A stretch of 64,000 nucleotides of DNA from Halobacillus litoralis. Lineage in GTDB: Bacteria; Bacillota; Bacilli; Bacillales; Halobacillaceae. The notes beneath the pieces are model-generated. The model was not told where the DNA came from and did no database searches. It saw nothing but the letters and a program-made list of their open reading frames with translations. Below are positions 33,137 through 41,456 of the stretch, piece by piece (the first letter of the stretch is position 1; each line of letters starts with the position of its first letter). The stretch covers positions 496,001-560,000 of the forward strand of contig NZ_WMEZ01000001.1 in NCBI RefSeq assembly GCF_009856415.1, given 5' to 3'. The translations under genes were made by a program, and so were the position numbers.

Positions 33137-34606
33137 ATGCCTACGAAAAATAAAGAGACACCCATCGTCATGAAGCTCGATCAAAACCGGAAGACGATGA
33201 ATGAACGCATTGGCGTAGACCAATCATTCGATGCAGGTTTCCGTACGCTGACCCTGCTCGGTGTTGAGGTGAACTTCTATTATGTCACCGGGTTGGTAGA
33301 GACCCCAATCGTTGTAGAAGTGATGCGTCAATTGATGGAAATGAATGATACCGAGGACCACGTCGATTCTGTTTTTAAGGCCATCAAGGATGAAATTCCC
33401 CATCAGCAAGTAGAGACGACTTCTGATATCGATAAGTGTATCACTCAGATGCTTTCCGGGTTGATGGTCATTTTCGTCGATGGAGAAACAGAAGCCTTCA
33501 TCGTTGATGTGCGGACATATCCAGGAAGGACTCCTGAGGAACCGGATACAGAAAAGGTCATCCGTGGTTCGAGGGACGGTTATACCGAAAACATCATAGA
33601 AAATACAGCCCTTACACGACGCCGGATAAGAGATGAACGGTTAAGAAATGAAATTATGCAGGTCGGGAATCGTTCGAAAACAGATGTTTGTATTACTTAT
33701 ATCAAAGATGTTGCCGATCCAGGGCTCGTGCAGTTATTAAAAGATGAAATTCAAAAGATCGATATCGACGGGTTGTCGATGGCGGATAAAAGTTTGGAAG
33801 AGTATATCGTCAATCAGGGAAGGAATCCGTTTCCGCTCGTAAGATATACGGAACGTCCGGATGTCGTCGCTTCGCATTTATTTGAAGGACATGTGGTGAT
33901 CATGACGGACACGTCACCAAGTACGATCATTACTCCGACCACATACTTCCACCATGTTCAGCATGCGGAAGAATTCCGGCAGTCACCTCCTGTTGGGACT
34001 TTTGTGCGATGGGTGCGTTTTTTTGGGATTTTTGCTTCGGTCTTTCTTCTGCCATTATGGATGCTGTTCGTCATGCAGCCGGATTTGCTTCCTGAACCGC
34101 TGGCTTTCATTGGACCTAATGAGGAGAGCACGATTCCCATCATCTTTCAAATTTTAATCGCGGATTTAGGTTTGGAGATGCTCAGGATTGCAGCCATCCA
34201 TACACCGACACCTTTATCGACAGCTATGGGACTTATTGCCGCTGTTCTTATAGGGCAAATAGCCATTGACGTAGGAATGTTTGTACCCGAAGTCATTCTT
34301 TATGTAGCTGTTGCTGCGATCGGTTCCTATTCAACGCCGAGTTATGAATTATCTGTCGCCAATAAAATGGCACGGATCCTATTTGTGATATTAGTCGCGA
34401 TATTCGGGATCAAAGGGCTTATGGGTGGGTTTTTAGCTTATGTTCTGCTTTTAGCGAATACGAAGTCGTTGAACACCCCCTATTTGTGGCCATTTCTTCC
34501 GTTCAACGGAAAAGCGGCAATCCAAATTATTCTCCGTCTCAGTATGCCATCCCTGAAAGTGAGGCCGAGCGTAGTTCATCCTCAAAACAATCACCGTCAG
34601 AAATAA
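33137..34606 (+). CDS. spoVAF: Stage V sporulation protein AF
   Basis: A 489-residue GerA-family (germinant receptor A-subunit-like) protein. The N-terminal soluble domain spans about 1-285 ('FRTLTLLGVEVNFYYVTGLVETPIV') and a C-terminal membrane domain of about five spans follows ('LPLWMLFVMQP', 'IHTPTPLSTAMGLIAAVLIG'). It modulates germination with the SpoVA channel. Length matches B. subtilis SpoVAF (about 493), so the gene is intact. Confidence 0.95.
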   Translation: MPTKNKETPIVMKLDQNRKTMNERIGVDQSFDAGFRTLTLLGVEVNFYYVTGLVETPIVVEVMRQLMEMNDTEDHVDSVFKAIKDEIPHQQVETTSDIDKCITQMLSGLMVIFVDGETEAFIVDVRTYPGRTPEEPDTEKVIRGSRDGYTENIIENTALTRRRIRDERLRNEIMQVGNRSKTDVCITYIKDVADPGLVQLLKDEIQKIDIDGLSMADKSLEEYIVNQGRNPFPLVRYTERPDVVASHLFEGHVVIMTDTSPSTIITPTTYFHHVQHAEEFRQSPPVGTFVRWVRFFGIFASVFLLPLWMLFVMQPDLLPEPLAFIGPNEESTIPIIFQILIADLGLEMLRIAAIHTPTPLSTAMGLIAAVLIGQIAIDVGMFVPEVILYVAVAAIGSYSTPSYELSVANKMARILFVILVAIFGIKGLMGGFLAYVLLLANTKSLNTPYLWPFLPFNGKAAIQIILRLSMPSLKVRPSVVHPQNNHRQK

Positions 34607-34651
34607 TCGTATTGCCCGTTCTTTAGCAATGTGATAAATTAAAATAAATCT

Positions 34652-34686
34652 TGATGTCCTTTGATTTCCAAGGGGCATTTTCTTTT
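34652..34686 (+). terminator. Possible weak terminator between spoVAF and lysA
   Basis: ATGTCCTT and AAGGGGCAT form a stem with one mismatch, followed by TTTTCTTTTT. Confidence 0.4.
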
Positions 34687-34721
34687 TATCATTTCTATGT
34701 TTGTAGAAAAGGTGGGTTACG

Positions 34722-36017
34722 ATGAATCATGAAGTTAATGAAAAAGGCCAATTGTTAATTGGACAAGTTCCAGCTGCAGATCTTGCCGAACAATATGGCA
34801 CCCCTCTTTATGTATATGATGTAGGTGAAATCAGACAAAAGGCTCGTGCATTCGTAGAAACGTTCAAGAAGAACGATGTACCAGCTCAAGTCGCCTATGC
34901 GAGCAAAGCATTTTCTTCTGTAGCCATGCTGCAGGTGGCTAACCAGGAAGGACTCAGTTTGGACGTCGTTTCTGAAGGAGAACTACATACAGCCCTTGAA
35001 GCAGGCTTCCCTGTAGAAAAGATCCACATGCATGGAAACAATAAAAGTATCCGTGAATTGGAGATGGCGGTTGAACATGAAATCGGATGTATCGTCGTCG
35101 ATAATTTTTATGAAATTGAACTCCTTCACTCCATCCTCCAAGAGCAGAACAAAGAAATGGACGTTCTGTTGAGGGTGACACCGGGGATCGAAGCCCATAC
35201 CCATGATTATATTTTGACAGGGCAGGAAGACTCTAAATTCGGTTTCGATTTAAGCAGTGGCCAGGCGGAGGAGGCATTCATGAAAGTCCAGGAGGATGCC
35301 AACATTCGTTTAGCAGGACTTCATTGCCACATCGGTTCACAGATTTTCGAGACGAGAGGGTTCGAAATGGCGACGAGGAAGCTTTTCACTACTTTGAACG
35401 ACTGGCGGGACCGCCACGGATATGAAGCAACCGTATTGAATTTAGGCGGCGGATTCGGGATTCAATATACGAAAGAGGACGAACCGCTAGAGCTGGACCA
35501 ATATGCCCATGCCCTCATCCGTGAAGTGAAAAACCTCTCTTCCCAGTACGATTATCCTATGCCGGAAATCTGGATCGAGCCGGGGCGTGCAATTGTCGGG
35601 GAAGCAGGTACAACGATCTATACCATCGGTTCGATCAAGGAAGTTCCTGATGTAAGGACCTATGTATCTGTGGACGGCGGGATGACCGATAACATCCGTC
35701 CGGCCCTTTATCAGGCGAAATACGAAGCGGCACTGGTAGAAAAAATGGATCAAACACCGGAAAAAGAGTATTCCATAGCTGGAAAGTGCTGTGAATCGGG
35801 AGATATGCTAATATGGGATGTGGCGCTACCGACCGTTGAACATGGAGACAGACTTGCAGTTTTCAGCACAGGAGCGTATGGTTATGCTATGGCTAACAAT
35901 TACAACCGCTTTCAAAAAGCGGCCGTCGTGTTTGTCGAAGACGGAAAGCATCAGCTTGTCGTCAGAAGAGAGAGCTATCAAGAGATGACACGACTTGATT
36001 TATCTTATGAAAAATGA
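34722..36017 (+). CDS. lysA: Diaminopimelate decarboxylase
   Basis: A 431-residue PLP enzyme of fold type III that makes L-lysine from meso-diaminopimelate. The PLP lysine is K62 in 'AYASKAFSS'. 'GGGFGIQY' is the phosphate-binding loop, 'EPGRAIVGEAGT' the substrate-binding segment, and 'CCESGDML' carries the active-site cysteine from the other subunit. An AAAGGTGG box precedes the ATG. lysA followed by ppiB is the usual Bacillus order. Confidence 0.97.
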   Translation: MNHEVNEKGQLLIGQVPAADLAEQYGTPLYVYDVGEIRQKARAFVETFKKNDVPAQVAYASKAFSSVAMLQVANQEGLSLDVVSEGELHTALEAGFPVEKIHMHGNNKSIRELEMAVEHEIGCIVVDNFYEIELLHSILQEQNKEMDVLLRVTPGIEAHTHDYILTGQEDSKFGFDLSSGQAEEAFMKVQEDANIRLAGLHCHIGSQIFETRGFEMATRKLFTTLNDWRDRHGYEATVLNLGGGFGIQYTKEDEPLELDQYAHALIREVKNLSSQYDYPMPEIWIEPGRAIVGEAGTTIYTIGSIKEVPDVRTYVSVDGGMTDNIRPALYQAKYEAALVEKMDQTPEKEYSIAGKCCESGDMLIWDVALPTVEHGDRLAVFSTGAYGYAMANNYNRFQKAAVVFVEDGKHQLVVRRESYQEMTRLDLSYEK

Positions 36018-36031
36018 GAGGGGTATGAGAA

Positions 36032-36466
36032 ATGAAACAAGCAACGATTGAATTTGAAAATGGAGAGAAAATGCTGATTGAACTTTACGATGAAGCAGCA
36101 CCGAAAACGGTAGAGAATTTCGAGAAACTGGCCAATGATGAATTTTACGATGGATTGACATTCCACCGTGTCATCCCTGATTTCGTAATTCAGGGCGGGT
36201 GCCCGAAAGGAACAGGAACGGGTGGTCCTGGCTATACGATCAAATGTGAAACCGAAGGCAACCCTCACAAGCATGAGCGAGGATCCCTTTCCATGGCCCA
36301 TGCTGGAAAAGATACAGGTGGAAGCCAATTCTTCGTCTGTCACTCTCCTCAGCCACACTTGGACGGCCGTCATACCGTATTCGGTAAAGTGGTAGAAGGC
36401 GTGGACACGGTCGATCGTGTTCGTGTCGGAGATGTGATGCAAAAGGTCCGCGTTGAGGACAAATAA
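36032..36466 (+). CDS. ppiB: Cyclophilin-type peptidyl-prolyl isomerase
   Basis: A 144-residue single-domain cyclophilin. Active-site motifs are '[25 protein letters not shown]' in part (catalytic Arg in FHRV), '[15 protein letters not shown]' and '[12 protein letters not shown]'. It is cytoplasmic and assists protein folding. It lies 14 bp after lysA in the same operon. Confidence 0.95.
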   Translation: MKQATIEFENGEKMLIELYDEAAPKTVENFEKLANDEFYDGLTFHRVIPDFVIQGGCPKGTGTGGPGYTIKCETEGNPHKHERGSLSMAHAGKDTGGSQFFVCHSPQPHLDGRHTVFGKVVEGVDTVDRVRVGDVMQKVRVEDK

Positions 36467-36485
36467 TCACTAAAAAGAGCCCTTC

Positions 36486-36950
36486 ATGATTGTCACACTA
36501 CTCGTATTGATTTTTTTAGTGGCACCTTTGAGTCTCTTCATCCATGAGCTTGGTCACCTTTTCCCAGGCCTGTACTTCAGGGCAGACCAGAGTGTCCTTC
36601 ACCTTGGCCGGGGAAAAGTGATCGGGCAATGGAGAAAAGGCGGGATCCATGTGTACTTCCACCTTTTTTTCTTCCAGGGAGCTTACTCGGTGAATGAACG
36701 GAAACGTCCGTTCAAGGATTTCGAAGAAGCTTGGATCAGTATTGGCGGCCCTTTGTTCAATGCTATAACGGCTTTCGTTTTGTTCTTATGGTTTAAGGAA
36801 CAAGGCGGTAACGTCCTCCGCATCTCTTTTCTTTTCAATATGTATCTTGCTCTCATGAACCTTGTTCCGTTTTCAATCAAAGGAAAAGATTCTGACGGCT
36901 ATCGGCTTTGGTCGATTGTCAAACGGCGGTTTTTGAACAGGCTTGAATAA
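36486..36950 (+). CDS. M50-type (site-2 protease) membrane metalloprotease
   Basis: A 154-residue membrane protein with the intramembrane zinc motif H-E-L-G-H in 'LFIHELGHLFPG' (residues 18-25) and a C-terminal 'NLVPFSIKGKDSDGYRLW' that resembles the N-x-P-x(n)-D-G second metal-ligand segment. Three or four spans are predicted, with 'GGPLFNA' preceding the second motif as in compact S2P proteins. The ribosome binding site is weak. It may cleave a membrane-bound regulator; the substrate is unknown. Confidence 0.8.
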   Translation: MIVTLLVLIFLVAPLSLFIHELGHLFPGLYFRADQSVLHLGRGKVIGQWRKGGIHVYFHLFFFQGAYSVNERKRPFKDFEEAWISIGGPLFNAITAFVLFLWFKEQGGNVLRISFLFNMYLALMNLVPFSIKGKDSDGYRLWSIVKRRFLNRLE

Positions 36951-37012
36951 TTTTGGGCTATGCTATATTCTATGTAGCGGGGTAAATCACAAAAAACCGG
37001 GGGCAACGTATA

Positions 37013-37102
37013 ATGAAAATGAAAAATTGGATGCTGTTTACGCTTTTATCGTTGTTCAGCATCGGTTGGGGTTTATATTACTGGTTCGTCATCGTCATGT
37101 AA
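37013..37102 (+). CDS. Candidate 29-residue single-span membrane peptide
   Basis: An ATG at 37013, with GGGGGC six bases before it, opens 29 codons beginning 'MKMKNWMLF' followed by a continuous hydrophobic segment and ending 'FVIVM'. A basic N-terminus plus one membrane helix is the usual form of small bacterial membrane peptides. No homologue is recognised. It occupies most of the gap between the M50 gene and ribT. Confidence 0.4.
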   Translation: MKMKNWMLFTLLSLFSIGWGLYYWFVIVM

Positions 37103-37217
37103 ACTTGACATAAAGGTAGAATTAGACAATGATTGAAAGTAACAAATTTCTCTTTTCGATCCAACGGTCGATCATCTGGAACTCTAGGAAAGTTATTTTC
37201 ATAATTGAGGGGTTAAT

Positions 37218-37583
37218 ATGTTAATTCGTTATAAAAAATCATTTGAAAAGATTGCGATGGGTTTGCTTTCTTTCATGCCTGAAGTTTCAGACGTCAAGAC
37301 ACTTCAGGAAATTATAAAGGAATACGATTCCAATCCGGATTGGAATCTATTTTTGTGGAAAGAGGAAGATATCCTCGGAGCGGTCGGCGTCCGTTTGGAA
37401 GATGGCAAAGCCGTCATCCAGCACGTATCCGTCAATCCTTCCCATCGTAACACTGGGATTGGAAGACAGATGATCCACCGTGTCCGTGATCACTTTAAAG
37501 ATGAATGTCACGTATGCGCGGATGTGGCTACTGAATCATTCATCGAGAAATGTGATGAAGAAAGTGCCTCTTCACAGTTATAA
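37218..37583 (+). CDS. ribT: RibT, GNAT-family acetyltransferase-like protein
   Basis: A 121-residue protein starting 'MLIRYKKSFEKIAMGLLSFMP', which is nearly the B. subtilis RibT start. The acetyl-CoA motif is in 'VNPSHRNTGIGRQMI' (R/Q-x2-G-x-G/A). In B. subtilis it is the last gene of the rib operon, yet no ribDEABH genes and no FMN riboswitch lie upstream here. Its role in riboflavin metabolism is not established. Confidence 0.9.
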   Translation: MLIRYKKSFEKIAMGLLSFMPEVSDVKTLQEIIKEYDSNPDWNLFLWKEEDILGAVGVRLEDGKAVIQHVSVNPSHRNTGIGRQMIHRVRDHFKDECHVCADVATESFIEKCDEESASSQL

Positions 37584-37588
37584 AGAAT

Positions 37589-37617
37589 AAGGAGGTGTCG
37601 ATTTGCGACACCTCCTT
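37589..37617. terminator. Bidirectional terminator between ribT and the DUF309 gene
   Basis: AAGGAGGTGTCG pairs with CGACACCTCCTT around a 5-nt loop; TGTTTCGTTTT follows. Confidence 0.88.
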
Positions 37618-37638
37618 TGTTTCGTTTTATCATTGAAT

Positions 37639-38112
37639 TTAAAAGGACTCTTTTCTCCTTTTGTGTTTGAAAACAAGGGATTCATTGGACATGTCACTTG
37701 GAGACCCATAGGCAACACCCCATTGTTGGCATAGAAGATGGACTTCTTTAAGCAGTTCCATATCAATGATGGGCATATTCCAGCTGCGGTAAGGGACCCC
37801 ATCATCCAAACGCGCTTCGAATTCTTCCAACTGTTTCTCCAGGCGTTCTCCATCCAAGCCGAGGAGTGGGAGTTCGTTCTCGTGGTCTCTTTTCTTTCTC
37901 AAACACCGTTTGACCAGAGTCCTTGCTCCATTTTGATTGCCTCTGCGATCATGGTACATAGCTACGGCGATTTGGATCAGCCAAACCCAGATGGAAGATC
38001 GGTTGCGAGGATCTACTTCTTTCCAGTATTCTTCAAGGACTTCATGACACTCAAAATAATCTCTCGTCCCGTGGAAATGTGCTAGGAATTCAATATAAGC
38101 TTTCGGATACAT
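37639..38112 (-). CDS. DUF309 family protein (YpuF-like)
   Basis: A 157-residue soluble helical protein with the DUF309 core 'HGTRDYFECHEVLEEYW' and 'IQIAVAMYHDRRGNQNGA'. The His/Glu pattern suggests a metal site. The ATG at 38112 ('MYPKAYIEFL') fits the family start; an in-frame ATG at 38142 is an alternative without a ribosome binding site. It sits next to scpA as ypuF does in B. subtilis, but is transcribed toward ribT. Function is unknown. Confidence 0.82.
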   Translation of the reverse strand: MYPKAYIEFLAHFHGTRDYFECHEVLEEYWKEVDPRNRSSIWVWLIQIAVAMYHDRRGNQNGARTLVKRCLRKKRDHENELPLLGLDGERLEKQLEEFEARLDDGVPYRSWNMPIIDMELLKEVHLLCQQWGVAYGSPSDMSNESLVFKHKRRKESF

Positions 38113-38310
38113 ATCATTTATCCATTCCTTTGATCCAACCATGAGAAGCTTGGTTGTTGATTAAACAGGATCTTGTACTTCTACCTATAGTATAACTGAA
38201 CAGAAGATATAAAACGAAAGACATTTATAGTCCTTAAATACATGCTGTCACAGCAGGGTATTTTTTGATACCATTATAAAAAGAACATTGGAACGTAAAG
38301 GAAGAATGAT

Positions 38311-39066
38311 ATGAAAAAAAGCTACCAAGTGAAAGTAGAAGGTTTTGAAGGACCTCTTGATCTTCTTTTACACCTGATCAATCGATACGAAGTCGATATC
38401 TATAATATACCCGTTTCCCAAATTACCGATCAGTACATGAACTACATCCATACGATGCAGGAGCTTGAGCTGGATCTCGCGAGCGAATACCTGGTCATGG
38501 CTGCTACCTTACTTGCCATGAAAAGTCAGATGCTTCTCCCTAATCAGAACATGGAAGATGAATTCGAAGATGGAGAGCTCGAAGATGACCCTCGCGAAGA
38601 TCTGATGCGCCGTTTGATTGAATACCGTAAATATAAACAAGCGGCAGAGGAACTGAAGGAAAAAGAACTCGATGCCAACCGGATCTACACCCGTCCCCCT
38701 TTGAATATGGAAGGCTGGGAAGAAGAAATGCCGGAAGTACGCCCTGGCGAAGCTTCCGTTTACGATATGATTCAAGCGATGGGCAATCTATTAAAGCGGG
38801 CTAAAACAGAAAAGCCGCAGGAAGCGAAAGTCCGCAGAGATGAGATTCCTATCCAAATGAGAATGGAAGAAATTCTCGGTAGAATTGATGTTCAAGCAGG
38901 TGGCACTCCTTTTCATCAGCTATTTGAAAAACGAACACGACCACATATCGTCGTCACCTTCATCGCTTTACTTGAGTTGATGAAGAGCAATGACATCGTA
39001 TGTATCCAACAACAACATTTTGATGAACTAATCGTATATAAGACGGAGGATGCACCATGGAGTTAG
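38311..39066 (+). CDS. scpA: Segregation and condensation protein A
   Basis: A 251-residue kleisin of the SMC condensin. The N-terminal motif 'VEGFEGPLDLLLHLI' and the C-terminal winged helix ('TFIALLELMKSNDIVCIQQ') bind the SMC head domains. A long acidic middle (residues 80-150) is the linker to ScpB. It overlaps scpB by 10 bp. Confidence 0.96.
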   Translation: MKKSYQVKVEGFEGPLDLLLHLINRYEVDIYNIPVSQITDQYMNYIHTMQELELDLASEYLVMAATLLAMKSQMLLPNQNMEDEFEDGELEDDPREDLMRRLIEYRKYKQAAEELKEKELDANRIYTRPPLNMEGWEEEMPEVRPGEASVYDMIQAMGNLLKRAKTEKPQEAKVRRDEIPIQMRMEEILGRIDVQAGGTPFHQLFEKRTRPHIVVTFIALLELMKSNDIVCIQQQHFDELIVYKTEDAPWS

Positions 39067-39650
39067 AAGACTACAAAGCGATAACCGAAGGCTTACTTTT
39101 TGCGGCCGGAGAAGAAGGAATCACAAAAAAGAAACTGACCAACCTACTGGAATTGGATACGAAAACGTTCAAATCTTTGATGGAAGAAATGATGAAAGAC
39201 TATCAATCGAAAAACAGAGGTCTGACCATCATGGATTCGCAAGGAACGTTACATTTGACCACGAAGCCGGAGCATGCTTCCTATTACAAGCGTCTGTTGG
39301 ATTCACCAGGGTCTACCAGGCTTTCGCAAGCGGCCCTTGAAACGCTCGCCATCATCGCCTATCAACAACCGATTACAAGAATAGAAGTCGATGATTTGAG
39401 AGGTGTCAAAAGTGACCGTGCTATCCAGACGCTTGTAAACCGTAGTTTGATTGAAGAAAAAGGCCGGAAAGATGCCATCGGACGTCCGATTTTATATGGA
39501 ACGACCAAAGATTTTCTAATCTATTTCGGATTGACGTCCATTGAAGAACTTCCGCCTCTTTCTGAGCTCAAGCAGGGCGAAGGAGAGGAAGACGGAGAAG
39601 CCGATCTCTTCTTTGAAAAATTCAACGAAGACCCCTTCGCCGACGACTAA
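39057..39650 (+). CDS. scpB: Segregation and condensation protein B
   Basis: A 197-residue protein with two winged-helix domains ('AALETLAIIAYQQPITRIEVDD' is the ScpB signature) and an acidic C-terminal tail. It dimerises on ScpA in the SMC complex and is needed for chromosome segregation. It ends at a strong terminator. Confidence 0.96.
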   Translation: MELEDYKAITEGLLFAAGEEGITKKKLTNLLELDTKTFKSLMEEMMKDYQSKNRGLTIMDSQGTLHLTTKPEHASYYKRLLDSPGSTRLSQAALETLAIIAYQQPITRIEVDDLRGVKSDRAIQTLVNRSLIEEKGRKDAIGRPILYGTTKDFLIYFGLTSIEELPPLSELKQGEGEEDGEADLFFEKFNEDPFADD

Positions 39651-39681
39651 AAAGCTGTTCCCCACCAGGAACAGCTTTTTT
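39649..39681 (+). terminator. Terminator after scpB
   Basis: AAAAAGCTGTTCC pairs with GGAACAGCTTTTTT around a 6-nt loop. Confidence 0.92.
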
Positions 39682-39709
39682 CTATATAAGCTTCCTATTC
39701 TTGAAGGCT

Positions 39710-39772
39710 CGGTTTCGGGACTTTTGTTAAGTGGGTGGGGGCTCGGGGGATGACGCGCTTTTCGCGGGAGTG
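39710..39772 (+). repeat. Family-1 repeat, left-end fragment
   Basis: GGTTTCGGGACTTTTGTTAA followed by a GTGGGTGGGGGCT stretch matches the left end of copies B and C, then the similarity stops after 'TTCGCGGGAG'. The rest of the element is missing. The region 39773-40053 otherwise holds the inverted repeat described next and no gene. Confidence 0.7.
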
Positions 39773-39851
39773 CAAAGAGGACCTACCGAATATCCATAAA
39801 GTATGCTTTACCTAGTTGAAATAATAAATGACTCTTCCTAGCCATGGATAC

Positions 39852-39954
39852 GGGGTCAGGGAAACGACGATTTGCAGTGTTTAGGATCAGTCAGTAGAAA
39901 AACACACACGTTCATGTCTCCATTCGCTTTTCATGCGGACGTTTCCCAGACCCT
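39852..39954. repeat. Separate inverted repeat in scpB-dacB gap
   Basis: GGGGTCAGGGAAACG (39852-39866) and CGTTTCCCAGACCCT (39940-39954) pair at 13 of 15 positions around about 73 bp. It is unrelated in sequence to the family-1 and family-2 repeats. Confidence 0.55.
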
Positions 39955-40053
39955 GCTCCCTTGCCTTATTTGTGCAGTTTCTTTGGTTGAAACTACTATC
40001 ATGTTGTAGCAAATGAAAGCTTCTTCACTAACATCGCTAGTTACTTTAAGAGG

Positions 40054-40224
40054 GGTTAGGAGAGACACATATGGCTAAGGGGCGGAGGGAAACGGTGAGA
40101 CTCCTATGGGGTGTGCGGGACAGCTGAGACCCCGCAAGGCGTAGCCTGAGGAGGCTCAGCGCCCGCCCCATGGAAAGCGGACCTTTTACCGCAGCCCCTA
40201 AACTCACACAAAAGTATCGAAATA
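40054..40224 (-). repeat. GC-rich nested-hairpin repeat, family 1, divergent copy E
   Basis: About 171 bp, ends degenerate (GTTAGGAGA and TATCGAAAT). Stems with changed but still complementary bases: ATGGGG/CCCCAT (40106-40111 with 40166-40171), GCTGAG/CTCAGC (40123-40128 with 40155-40160) and AGGC-GTA-GCCT (40137-40147). It lies just upstream of dacB. Confidence 0.82.
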
Positions 40225-40364
40225 GAGTCTTACAGAATCCTGCCATATATTTTAAGAACTCTTATTGTGTTGCGCTTTTTACTATGGATGGATTTTCTAT
40301 TACTCATAAGCTTGTACGCTTTTGCATAAGTTGAAGCAAATGATGTGAATAGGAGGAAGTCCTC

Positions 40365-41456
40365 TTGAGAAGGTTCTTTTATGTAGCTGTAGCCATGACT
40401 TTACTACTTCCAATCTTTATGGTGGATCAGGTAAAAGCGAATCCTAATATATCGGTATCTGCGGAGCGGGCCGTTCTGATGGATGCAGAATCAGGACGTG
40501 TGTTGTATGAAAAGAATGCCTATGATCCTACATTGATTGCAAGCACCACAAAGATCATGACCGCGATCATAGCGATTGAATCAGGAATGATGGAAGAGAA
40601 AGTGAAAGTTAGTAAAAGGGCCGTTTATACAGAAGGGTCCTCCATTTATTTGACGGAGAAAGAAAAAATTCCTTTGAAAGATCTAGTATATGGATTGATG
40701 CTGAGGTCTGGGAATGATTCAGCTGTAGCGATTGCCGAACATGTGGGCGGAAGTGTCGAAGGTTTTGTGCAGCTGATGAATGAAAAAGCGGCATGGCTAG
40801 GAATGAATAACAGCCATTTTGAAAATCCGCATGGCCTGGATGGAGAAACTCATTATTCAAGTGCTTATGATTTAGGTCTGCTCATGGCTTACTCCATGAA
40901 AAATGATACGTTCCGAGAAGTGACTGGCAGCGAAATGTATCGTTCGGAAAATCGTGAATACTCGTGGAAGAATAAGAATAAAATGCTGACCCAATATTAT
41001 GAACCGACGAACGGTGGGAAAACCGGATTTACAAAAGCTGCTGGACGGACTTTGGTGACAAGTGCCCAAAAAGATGGCATGGAGCTTATTGCTGTTACTT
41101 TGAATGCTCCTGATGATTGGAATGACCATACAAGGATGTTCGAGTGGGGATTCGATAACTTCGAAACAGTGAAACTTCAAAGTGAAGGTACCGTTGAAGT
41201 GAACGGTCAATCTTTATATATTCCAAGAGATATCTATTATCCTCTCACTTTATCTGAAAAAGAAGATCTACAGGCAACTTTTTATCGTTATGATCAGCAG
41301 GGGCAGTCGAATTTAGCAGGTGTGACATACTTCATGATCGGACAAACACCGTTAGTTGAAGCCCCTGTTTGGAATGAACGCCCTTCTCAATCTTTCTTTT
41401 CAGAAGTGAAGAACTTCTTGAACAGGATGATGGGGGTTGCGCCATGGTCAACTTGA
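40365..41456 (+). CDS. dacB: D-alanyl-D-alanine carboxypeptidase DacB (sporulation type)
   Basis: A 363-residue S11 penicillin-binding protein with a signal peptide (cleaved after about residue 25), active-site S60-T-T-K63, S-G-N in 'LRSGNDSA' and K-T-G in 'GGKTGFTK'. In B. subtilis DacB (PBP5*) adjusts cortex cross-linking in the mother cell and is followed by spmA-spmB, exactly as here. Its start is TTG 40365 after TAGGAGGAA. It overlaps spmA by 13 bp. Confidence 0.95.
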   Translation: MRRFFYVAVAMTLLLPIFMVDQVKANPNISVSAERAVLMDAESGRVLYEKNAYDPTLIASTTKIMTAIIAIESGMMEEKVKVSKRAVYTEGSSIYLTEKEKIPLKDLVYGLMLRSGNDSAVAIAEHVGGSVEGFVQLMNEKAAWLGMNNSHFENPHGLDGETHYSSAYDLGLLMAYSMKNDTFREVTGSEMYRSENREYSWKNKNKMLTQYYEPTNGGKTGFTKAAGRTLVTSAQKDGMELIAVTLNAPDDWNDHTRMFEWGFDNFETVKLQSEGTVEVNGQSLYIPRDIYYPLTLSEKEDLQATFYRYDQQGQSNLAGVTYFMIGQTPLVEAPVWNERPSQSFFSEVKNFLNRMMGVAPWST

